13,213 bases of DNA, taken from the NCBI GenBank assembly GCA_910577835.1, contig CAJTOU010000071.1:1-13213 (forward strand). Reading direction: 5' to 3'. The notes below the pieces were generated by a model. That model did not search any database and was not told the origin of the DNA. It saw only the letters and a list, made by a program, of their open reading frames with translations. The DNA is from an uncultured Lachnospiraceae bacterium. Lineage in GTDB: Bacteria; Bacillota_A; Clostridia; Lachnospirales; Lachnospiraceae. The first letter of the stretch is position 1. Every line of letters starts with the position of its first letter. Below are positions 6,743-13,213 of this stretch, piece after piece. Both the position numbers and the translations under genes were made by a program.

Positions 6743-7597
6743 ATGGATATGAAAGAAATCATTGAAAGTGAATTTAGTGTGATGGTTCATGATATTTTTG
6801 TTTTAGGACAGGGGCTTGATAGTATTGCATATCTTGTAAATCATGAATATATATTTAAACAGTCAAAACATCATGAATCAAGACTTAATTTAAAAAAAGA
6901 AATACAAGTTCTAAATTATCTAAAAGGTAAAGTTACATTACAGATACCTGATATCGAATATTATAGTGAAGAATATGGTGTTTGCGGTTATAGAGAGATT
7001 AGAGGTGAAAAACTAACTCCAACTATTTACAAAAATATGAGTGATGATGAAAAAGATAAATTAGTACAGGATATTGCATTGTTTTTAAGAGAAATGCATT
7101 CTCTGCCTTTACCTGATATTGATGAGTTAGAGTTGAATGTCATGAATGATTATAAAAGTGATTACAAGATTTTAAGGGAAATAATCTATGATAAAATACC
7201 TGATAGTTCAAAAAAGTATATAGATGATTTGTATAAAAGAATACTTAATGATGAACGGATTTCCAAATATGTCAAAGCTATTTGTCATAATGATTTAAGT
7301 TGCAACCACATTATGCTCCACAATAATAAAGTGATTGGTATAATTGATTTTGGGGATGCTACTATTACTGACAGGGATAAGGATTTTATATATCTGCTGG
7401 AGGATAGCAGTGAAGAAATAGGCAGAGAATTTGGCTTAAGAGTTTTGGAATATTATAATCATCCAAATAAAGATATAGCAATCTTGAAAGCAAATTTGAA
7501 TGATGAATATTACCCTATTGAGCAAATACTGGGAGGACAAGCAAAAGAATTGGAGAACATGTATACTGCAGGATTAAATAAAATAATAAATATTTGA
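6743..7597 (+). CDS. APH(2'')-like aminoglycoside phosphotransferase family protein
   Basis: A 284-residue kinase of the aminoglycoside/choline phosphotransferase fold. Seen: a glycine-containing nucleotide loop VLGQGLDSIAY (20-30); a lysine in IFKQ (K39); E53 in the following helix; the catalytic loop HNDLSCNH (182-189) with base D184 and N188; and the metal motif IDFGD (201-205). Length and motif layout resemble the APH(2'') enzymes, particularly in HND.S.NHI, IDFGDA and the DFI.LLEDS..E.G.EFG region. Those enzymes phosphorylate gentamicin-like aminoglycosides with ATP or GTP. Identity to known resistance alleles looks only moderate by eye, so substrate and resistance are not proven. The start is set by AAGGAG just before ATG 6743. 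It has its own terminator, and its AT-rich codon use suggests it was acquired separately from the que operon. Confidence 0.8.
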   Translation: MDMKEIIESEFSVMVHDIFVLGQGLDSIAYLVNHEYIFKQSKHHESRLNLKKEIQVLNYLKGKVTLQIPDIEYYSEEYGVCGYREIRGEKLTPTIYKNMSDDEKDKLVQDIALFLREMHSLPLPDIDELELNVMNDYKSDYKILREIIYDKIPDSSKKYIDDLYKRILNDERISKYVKAICHNDLSCNHIMLHNNKVIGIIDFGDATITDRDKDFIYLLEDSSEEIGREFGLRVLEYYNHPNKDIAILKANLNDEYYPIEQILGGQAKELENMYTAGLNKIINI

Positions 7598-7610
7598 AAA
7601 TTAATAATAT

Positions 7611-7638
7611 GTATAGAGAATATGGTCTATACTTTTTT
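7611..7638 (+). terminator. Terminator of the phosphotransferase gene
   Basis: GTATAGA (7611-7617) pairs with TCTATAC (7626-7632) around an 8-base loop, followed by six T. It begins 13 bases after the stop codon of the phosphotransferase gene. Confidence 0.85.
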
Positions 7639-7765
7639 CAAGTTTTATATGTAGAAACATTTTTCCGAAAAGAGAGTTTTGTTATTGAGATAATTTCCGT
7701 CAGAACTGTTGTTTTTATATAAAATAATTATTATGGTGGGAAAGTATAAAATTTAAAATTGAGAT

Positions 7766-7818
7766 AAAAATCCCTCTTAAATAGATTTTGGTTAGTTGGC
7801 TTGTCTGCTTAAGAGGGA
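7766..7818 (-). terminator. Terminator of the ybjQ-like gene, with a large loop
   Basis: TCCCTCTTAA (7771-7780) and TTAAGAGGGA (7809-7818) form a perfect 10-bp stem. Read on the minus strand, the stem is followed by TTTTTAT (opposite 7770-7764), so it should terminate the leftward transcript whose gene ends at 7922. The loop of 28 bases is unusually large for an intrinsic terminator and may hold further structure. The rest of the 7598-7921 gap shows nothing else I can name. Confidence 0.65.
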
Positions 7819-7921
7819 GCATATTATATATTATATGTTTTGTAATACACAAAAGCAAAAATATAAACAAAATAATAAATAATCTTTAGCAAGTGGCAGC
7901 GGATGGAATAAGATTTTCCTG

Positions 7922-8233
7922 CTATTTGAACTTTACCGCAGTCCCATATGCCATTACTTCAGCGGCGCCCTGCATAACAGAAGCGGAGGAATAGCGAACA
8001 TTTACGATTGCATCTGCTCCCATTTTTTGAGCCTCCTGTATCATACGTTCTGTTGCAAGTGCTCTGGCATCGTTCATCATCTCTGTGTAGGCTTTCAGTT
8101 CGCCGCCAACTAAAGTCTTAAAGCTCTGTGAAATGTCACGTCCAAAGTTTTTTGACTGAATAGTGCTTCCTTTTACAAGACCAAGCATTTCAAGGTCTTT
8201 TCCACTTATATAATCAGTGTTTACTATAATCAT
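7922..8233 (-). CDS. YbjQ/UPF0145 family heavy-metal-binding-domain protein
   Basis: A 103-residue cytosolic protein. MIIVNTDYISGKDLEMLGLVKGS at the start, the centre FGRDISQSFKTLVGGELKAYTEMM, ARALATERMIQEAQKMGADAIV and a C-terminal YGTAVKF are typical of the YbjQ family, small proteins that form ring-like oligomers. The Pfam name refers to metal binding, but no firm biochemical role is established. The start is placed at ATG 8233 because AAGGAG precedes it on the minus strand and family members begin here; the frame is open further upstream to 8311 without similarity. It is a single gene with its own promoter and terminator, divergent from the radical SAM gene at 8462. Confidence 0.9.
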   Translation of the reverse strand: MIIVNTDYISGKDLEMLGLVKGSTIQSKNFGRDISQSFKTLVGGELKAYTEMMNDARALATERMIQEAQKMGADAIVNVRYSSASVMQGAAEVMAYGTAVKFK

Positions 8234-8282
8234 GATTTTCTTCTCCTTTAGAAATAAAAAAATTTTTGTTTCGTTGATATTT

Positions 8283-8311
8283 ATTATAAACAGGAGGGGT
8301 TCATTCGTCAA
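8283..8311 (-). promoter_or_regulatory. Sigma-A type promoter of the ybjQ-like gene
   Basis: On the minus strand TTGACG (8311-8306) is followed after exactly 17 bases by TATAAT (8288-8283), a near-consensus housekeeping promoter. Transcription would start near 8276, giving a leader of about 43 bases to ATG 8233. Confidence 0.8.
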
Positions 8312-8362
8312 GTTAAAAAATACTTTAACAGAGCAGTAAGATTGATACTAAAAAATAAACCC

Positions 8363-8377
8363 TGACATAACATGTCA
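8363..8377. promoter_or_regulatory. Palindrome TGACAT-AAC-ATGTCA, possible operator
   Basis: Perfect 6-bp arms around a 3-base centre, in the gap between the divergent ybjQ-like and radical SAM genes. It lies 85 bases before the start at 8462 and about 50 bases upstream of the ybjQ -35. Size and symmetry fit a dimeric repressor or activator site. I do not recognise the regulator. Confidence 0.35.
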
Positions 8378-8461
8378 ATATTACTTCGATAAAATAATAC
8401 TAGAGAAGTTTTATAATTTTGATTGAAAGAAAAAACTGTGGAAGTATATAAGGAGGATAAA

Positions 8462-9346
8462 ATGCATTATGTAACAGCAAAAGGAATATTATCTTCAAAG
8501 AATGGAATGAATTTATATCGTGGTTGTTCTCATGGGTGTATTTATTGTGATTCTAGAAGCAAATGTTATCATATGGAGCATGATTTTGAAGATATTGAAG
8601 TGAAGGAAAATGCCATTGACCTGTTGGAATATGCTCTTATACATAAGCGAAAAAAATGTATGATAGGTACAGGCTCTATGACAGACCCCTATATTCCGTT
8701 GGAACTGAAAATAGGGAATGTCAGAAAAGCTTTGCAGCTGATATATGAGCATGGATTTGGATTTACTGTTATTACAAAATCAAATCGTATTTTGCGGGAT
8801 TTGGACCTTTTACAAAAAATAAACAAAAAAACGAAATGTGTTGTACAAATGACTTTGACTACTTATGATGAAGATTTGTGCAGAAAAATTGAACCAAATG
8901 TGAGTACAACAAAGGAACGCTTTGAGGTTTTGAAAAAACTTCGGGATGCAGGGATACCTGCTGTTGTGTGGCTGACACCTGTTTTGCCGTTTATCAATGA
9001 TACAGAAGATAATATTTGTGGAATTTTAGATATGTGCATTGAGGCAAAGGTTTATGGTGTTATTTGTTTTGGTATGGGACTGACGCTTCGTGAAGGAAAT
9101 AGAGAGTATTTTTATAAGCAGTTAGATTGTCTGTTTCCTCAGTTAAAAGAAAAATATATACAAATGTATGGAAATCAATATATAGTTGAAAGTCCAAACA
9201 GTAATCGTTTGATGAAGTTATTTTATCAAAAATGCAGCAAGGAAGGAATTGTCCATGATAATGAGCAGATATTTGAGTATTTGCATACCTTTGAAGAAAA
9301 GGAGTTTGTCAGACAATTAAGTTTTTGGGATTTGGAGGTAAAATGA
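8462..9346 (+). CDS. SPL-family radical SAM protein (SplB-like)
   Basis: A 294-residue radical SAM protein. The cluster motif is C22, C26 and C29 in RGCSHGCIYC, followed by DSRSKC (30-35). A GTGSMTDPY block (69-77), VITKS and WLTPVLPFINDTEDN lie further along. This is the layout of the SplB-like group (COG1533), which is related to spore photoproduct lyase but mostly uncharacterised, so the substrate is unknown. True SplB is longer, so repair of the spore photoproduct should not be assumed. The ATG at 8462 is chosen because AGGAGG (8451-8456) precedes it; a TTG 13 codons upstream (8423) keeps the frame open but has no such site. It stands alone, 124 bases before the response regulator. Confidence 0.85.
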   Translation: MHYVTAKGILSSKNGMNLYRGCSHGCIYCDSRSKCYHMEHDFEDIEVKENAIDLLEYALIHKRKKCMIGTGSMTDPYIPLELKIGNVRKALQLIYEHGFGFTVITKSNRILRDLDLLQKINKKTKCVVQMTLTTYDEDLCRKIEPNVSTTKERFEVLKKLRDAGIPAVVWLTPVLPFINDTEDNICGILDMCIEAKVYGVICFGMGLTLREGNREYFYKQLDCLFPQLKEKYIQMYGNQYIVESPNSNRLMKLFYQKCSKEGIVHDNEQIFEYLHTFEEKEFVRQLSFWDLEVK

Positions 9347-9441
9347 GATATAGTTTTTTATGTTGAAAAATTATTTTTTCTATTATACAAAACTTAAAGG
9401 CAAATCGGAGGGCGAGAACTAATCAAAAACTAATAAACATC

Positions 9442-9450
9442 TGCTATAAT
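9442..9450 (+). promoter_or_regulatory. Extended -10 promoter of the two-component genes
   Basis: TGCTATAAT combines the TGn extension with a perfect -10 TATAAT (9445-9450), 20 bases before the ATG at 9470. No -35 match is seen at the normal distance. GGAGG follows at 9458-9462 as ribosome binding site, leaving a leader of only about 13 bases. Confidence 0.55.
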
Positions 9451-9469
9451 ATAGTCTGGAGGTTTATAT

Positions 9470-10139
9470 ATGAATAAGAAAATATTGATAATTGAAGATG
9501 AAAAAGCAATACAGAAGATATTGTCAGAGCCGCTCACTTTTGCAGGATATGGAGTTACTGCTGCATCCGGATGGACTGGAGGGTATCCGCATATTTCACA
9601 AACAGGATTTTGACCTTATCTTATTAGATATAATGCTGCCTAAGATTGACGGATATACTGTATGTGAAATGATACGGCAGGAGTCGCAGATTCCAATTAT
9701 TCTTTTAACTGCACTTGATACAGAGGATGCTCAAATAAAGGGATTTGATAAACTGGCTGATGATTATATTACAAAGCCTTTTTCAATAAAGCTCGTCTTA
9801 AAGCGTGTGGAAGCCATTCTGCGGAGGAAATCATCAGATATGATGTCAGGTATTGTCTGTTATAAGGAAATTACTTTAAGTGAAACAGAAAGAAAGGTTA
9901 CTGTTTGTGGAAATGAAGTAGAACTTACTCACTTGGAATTTGAAATACTGTTGCTGTTTCTCAAAAACAAAGGACACGTTTTTACAAGGGATGACCTTCT
10001 TAATCTGGTCTGGGGTTATGACTTTGTGGGAGATGAAAAAGGTGTGAACTTCCACATTATGAACTTGCGCAAAAAATTAAATGTTGATTATATTCAGACA
10101 GTTAGAGGGGTGGGATATAAAATTGCGAAAGAAAATTAA
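9470..10139 (+). pseudogene. OmpR-family response regulator, one-base frameshift
   Basis: It starts at ATG 9470 behind GGAGG. The frame MNKKILIIEDEKAIQKIL..GYGVTAAS runs to about 9568. It then changes to the +1 frame, which continues DGLEGIRIFHKQDFDLILLDIMLPKIDGYT and stops at 10139. Dropping one base from TCCGG (9566-9570) restores an unbroken 222-residue regulator with the expected GYGVTAASDGLEG. The receiver domain has acidic pair D10/E11, phosphoacceptor D53 in LLDIMLP, T80 and K102 in TKPFS. The C-terminal winged helix has VWGYDFVGDEK and a final RGVGYKI. As written, the first frame ends after about 47 residues, so the gene is broken unless this is a sequencing error. It overlaps the kinase start by 17 bases. 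Confidence 0.85.
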
Positions 10140-10784
10140 GAACAGCTTAAGCATAAAGGTGTTTTTATGGGTTTTTTCTGCTCTTACAATTTGCAATATG
10201 CTGATTTATGGAATTGTATTAACTATTCTGCCCAGACAATATCAGGTTACATCAGATAAAAAGCTGGATGCCGATATAAAAATTCTTGTTTCAAAATTAC
10301 ACAATATCCGTTATGAAAATGCAGTCAGTGAAATCTATAATTTCTGTATTCAAAACAACGTAGCGGCAATACTTAGTGATGATAAAGGAACTTTGCGCTT
10401 TGGCGAAATACGAATGGACGAATTGACTGCTGCCACTGCTGCAACATCAAGTATAGCCACTACTGTTATCTTCTCAGACAGCGAAACAGAATATGCGCTT
10501 GCGGTATCTTTCATATCACAAACGGCGGATATGATTTTAAGCCTTATGCTGAGTTTCCTGCCGGCAGTCCTTGCAATTATTATTTTGTTGTCGTTTTTAA
10601 GTGCTTTTATATGCAGCAAAGTCATCGTTAACCCTATCGTAAAATCAGTCAGATTTCTAAGCGGATGACATCGTTTGATATGACTTGGAAATGTGATATA
10701 AAAAGTAATGATGAGATTGGTGTGTTTGTAAATTGCATCAATTATGAGAATGGAATAGATATGTTGTTCTGGTTGCAGAAATAA
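10123..10784 (+). pseudogene. Sensor histidine kinase remnant (sensor and HAMP only)
   Basis: The probable start is TTG 10123 (MRKKIKNSLSIKVFLW), behind GGGGTGGG and overlapping the regulator. Seen: a first membrane helix (about 11-36), an outer loop of about 90 residues, and a second membrane helix ending AFICSKVIVNPI, the start of HAMP. The frame stops at 10668. Adding one A to the run at 10641-10644 restores HAMP in the next frame, giving ISQISKRMTSFDMTWK and then CDIKSNDEIGVFVNCIN, which is typical kinase linker. Similarity is lost at about 10745 and the frame ends at 10784. The H-box dimerisation domain and the ATPase domain are absent, so it cannot be a working kinase. Confidence 0.8.
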
Positions 10785-10891
10785 AATTTATGGTAGAGGA
10801 AGAAGATTTCGCCGATTTGGGCATTGGTTTTATTACCTATTATCATTGGATTGATATTATAGAATCGATAGAAAAAGAAAAAAGCTTATAA
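10748..10891 (+). pseudogene. Unidentified coding fragment fused behind the kinase remnant
   Basis: A 47-residue open frame follows a TGA (10745-10747) and ends in TAA at 10889-10891. It includes EWNRYVVLVAEIKFMVEEED and then FADLGIGFITYYHWIDIIES. It has protein-like composition but no ribosome binding site, and it begins just where kinase similarity ends. I read it as the 3' end of another gene joined by deletion. I do not recognise the family. An ATG at 10790 lies inside but lacks a Shine-Dalgarno sequence. Confidence 0.4.
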
Positions 10892-11487
10892 ATAATCGGC
10901 AGAATTTTTGGTGTAAAAAAGCAGAAGAATATGAATTGATTTCAAAAAATGAATGATGAGAAGATATACGAAGGGGTTTGGAAAAGCAGATCACTAAAAT
11001 TAGCAAAGTTAAAGAAGTGTTGAGAAAGTAAATGTTGTGTAAGTTTAGGTTTTGAGTAATCAAAGATAAACAAAATAAAGAGATTAAATTTGTAAAAAGG
11101 TTATAGTTAACAATAAATGACAAAGTTTTATATAACTCTACAAAGTATGGTGTGACCATATTGCCATTAGTTTAATAAAGAACTATACTAAACATGAATA
11201 TTTTTAGCTGATAAGATATATTTAATTATATTGTATGAGTTGAAAATAAGAAGAGTGCAATACAAAAGATAATAATTTTTAGAGAAGTGTATATTTTAAT
11301 CTATTAAATAAGTATATTTTATCATTAGTTAAGAATAATGAAAACTAAATGATTGATAATTGAAAGTTATCCGTTGGATTTGATGATAGAGGAATTCATT
11401 GATAATCCATCGTTACCCGTCAGGTTGAGCGAGATAAGATGCTTATTTGAAAGATAAGTATTTGATAATAGTAAAGAGGTTTTTACA
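10892..11487. other. AT-rich stretch without a recognisable gene
   Basis: About 600 bases with stop codons in all frames on the + strand and only short open frames without ribosome binding sites, such as the 24-codon frame from 10949. A longer open frame on the minus strand (11159-10857) is low-complexity, rich in Leu, Phe, Ser and Ile, and looks like a chance product of AT-rich DNA. No tRNA, clear repeat, transposase remnant or attachment site was seen. The last 50 bases hold the hairpin listed at 11439-11461 and the ribosome binding site of the next gene. Confidence 0.6.
11439..11461 (+). promoter_or_regulatory. Hairpin upstream of the STAND NTPase gene
   Basis: ATGCTTATTT and AGATAAGTAT face each other with a 3-base centre and two G-T pairs, 26 bases before the start codon. 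It could be an operator or a structured 5' leader. It has no T-run and is not a terminator. Confidence 0.3.
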
Positions 11488-13197
11488 ATGGGATGGAGTA
11501 AATTCAAAAATACAAATTATTGTAAATATCGCAATATGTTTGTGGATCGAGAGGAAATCATAAATTTATTTGAACAGGAATATGAAAAATTAAAAGATAA
11601 TTCTGAATATTTTAAAGTGATAAGCATATATGGGATAGGTGGAATTGGAAAAAGTTATTTAATCGAAAAACTTCTTCAAATCCCTCAAAATGATACATAC
11701 AAATCAAAAATAATAACAATAAATATGGATATAATGCATAGTGCAGATATATTTGATAATTTGGTTAAAGTACGAAGGCAGATCGAAGCGAGTTGTCTTT
11801 ACTTTGATTATTCTTTAATTTTATTATGGGATATTTATAAAATTGAAAAGCTAGACGAAGATTTTATGAGGAGAATCAAAGGAAATTTTTTAGATATTCT
11901 CAATATGACAGAGTCAGGTTTATCTGTAGTTTGTCCTACTATTGGATTTGAGAATATTTTAAGTGTTTTTAGGGGGAATATTTTACCAAAACTTCAACAA
12001 CATTTAATACAGCCTGCGATATTTGAAGAAATAACTACCAGATTTCAAAAAAGTCCACAACAACTATATGAATTTATGCCACACCTATTAGGTTTAGATT
12101 TGGCTGAAATAACAAAAAAACATAGATTAATTGCTTTTTTTGATTCATATGAACGTTATTTAATAGATCATGACGATTGGCTTAAAGAACTGATTGGTTC
12201 TGTAGAAAAAGGTTTGTTTTTAGTTGCCAGTCGCGAAAAACTTGACTGGTCAAATAACGAAGAAGAATTATATCCATATAGGCTTCAAGAATTACCATCT
12301 TCCCAAGCTGAACTTGTACTTAAAACAAATTTATCACCGAATCATTATAATTTGATCGACACGATTTTAGATAAGACACAATGTGTTCCCCTATTTATTG
12401 AACTTGCTATTAATATATACAGAAAAATTTCTATGGAAAATTCTGATGAAATATCTACAGAATTTTGGATGATAAAAGATAAAAGTGATTTTATTAAACG
12501 CTTTTTATATCATCTTCCAGAGACTGAGCAAGAAGTTGTTTTAATACTTTCAGTAGCTAGAATTTTCAATGCAGATATTTTCGAATGGATTGTGCGAGAT
12601 TTAAGTTTAAATTGTACAGTTTTAAAATATTATGATATATGCAGGCTGTGTCTAGTGAATATATTAAAAGAAGACGATCAATTTTTAAAGCTTCATGATG
12701 TTTTTACAGCTAATGCATTAAAGTTTATTACTTCATCAAAGAAGCAACGAATTCTTCATAGTTATATTAGTTATATAGGACAACGTGGACTCGCAACTCT
12801 TTCCCATAAGCAATTGACTATCTTATTTCGCAATTTATTATCATTAAGTTCAAATATTGTTTTTACTATTTCTGATATAGAATACTTGTGTGATATATTT
12901 TTTGTTTTATATGAAAATAATTGTTCCCCAGAATTATATGAATGGATAAAAAAAATCTCCTCATCGACACTTTCTGTATTCAGAGATTTTGTTGAAATTA
13001 TTTATACTGAAAAGGTTGATGCGAAAAGAAGCTATGAGTTGTCCGTTAGTTTTAATGCTAGTGCCCAATTAGGTAGACATAGAAAATCTTTTGAACTAAT
13101 ACAAAATTATGCACATGCAATTTCTGGTAACTATAAAGATTTTTCTTCTGTTACCGAAAAAATGTATAATAAATTGCAAACAAAAGATGTTTTATGT
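11488..13197 (+). CDS. STAND-type P-loop NTPase, partial (C-terminus missing)
   Basis: A new AT-rich gene started at ATG 11488 behind AAAGAGGT (11473-11480). It is open to the window end, with 570 genuine residues before adapter sequence begins. Seen: an opening MFVDREEI (17-24), like the FVGRE start of STAND/NB-ARC domains; Walker A GIGGIGKS (49-56); a Walker B-like LIAFFDSYE (214-222, D219); LFLVASRE (243-250), a sensor-like strand; VPLFIELA (300-307), like the GLPL motif; and KLHDVF (401-406), like the MHD motif. The stretch from about 410 is helical, and 510-570 hints at TPR-type repeats. Such proteins act as ligand-triggered switches, often in phage defence or transcription control. No N-terminal effector domain fits before residue 17, so any effector or sensor lies beyond the break. 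Specific function is unknown. Confidence 0.8.
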
Positions 13198-13213
13198 CTG
13201 TCTCTTATACACA
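13198..13213. other. Nextera/Tn5 mosaic-end adapter sequence
   Basis: CTGTCTCTTATACACA is identical to the first 16 bases of the 19-base Tn5 mosaic-end complement used in tagmentation libraries (CTGTCTCTTATACACATCT). It sits exactly at the right end of the window. I take it as untrimmed adapter and not genome sequence, so the last codons of the NTPase frame are artificial. Confidence 0.92.

Noticed and set aside
10857..11159. 100-codon frame on the minus strand
   Set aside because: Low-complexity Leu/Phe/Ser/Ile composition, no ribosome binding site and no recognisable motif; likely chance in AT-rich DNA.

Overview
The window looks like an assembled draft or metagenomic contig from a low-GC Firmicute of the class Clostridia, most likely family Lachnospiraceae. 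The basis is A+T-rich DNA, strong AGGAGG-type ribosome binding sites, Rho-independent terminators, a class I preQ1 riboswitch, and the domain style of the proteins. This placement is inference. The window starts inside a tRNA-Gly gene. It ends with 16 bases that match the Nextera/Tn5 mosaic-end adapter, so the right edge is a technical break and the last gene is cut artificially.

Layout. 1-100: 3' part of tRNA-Gly(GCC) and a terminator. 320-3412: a large cytoplasmic cyclic-di-GMP protein (degenerate GGDEF, GAF-like, degenerate GGDEF, intact EAL, C-terminal LamG-like domain), probably a phosphodiesterase. 3413-3716: a long leader with a preQ1-I riboswitch, an attenuator terminator, further hairpins and a possible 9-codon leader ORF. 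3717-6598: queD, queE, folE and queC, the complete route from GTP to preQ0 and so the first half of queuosine synthesis. The queD-queE and folE-queC spacers are A- and purine-rich, and the last one carries direct repeats. 6743-7597: an APH(2'')-like phosphotransferase with its own terminator. 7922-8233: a YbjQ-family protein on the minus strand, with a good promoter and terminator. 8462-9346: an SPL-family radical SAM protein.

The right third is decayed or accessory. An OmpR-type response regulator (9470-10139) carries a one-base frameshift. Its sensor kinase (from 10123) has a frameshift in the HAMP region and has lost its catalytic half. A fragment of another coding sequence is joined directly behind it. 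About 600 bp of AT-rich DNA without a gene follows. From 11488 to the end runs a new AT-rich gene for a STAND-type P-loop NTPase with NB-ARC-like motifs. It is the strongest candidate for a defence-related or otherwise undescribed system here, but most of its C-terminal sensor region is missing.

Working together: FolE makes dihydroneopterin triphosphate from GTP, QueD converts it to carboxytetrahydropterin, QueE to 7-carboxy-7-deazaguanine, and QueC to preQ0. The riboswitch ahead of queD should shut the operon down when preQ1 is plentiful. An 8-bp complementarity between the aptamer tail and the terminator gives a direct mechanism. No queF, tgt, queA or queG is in the window.
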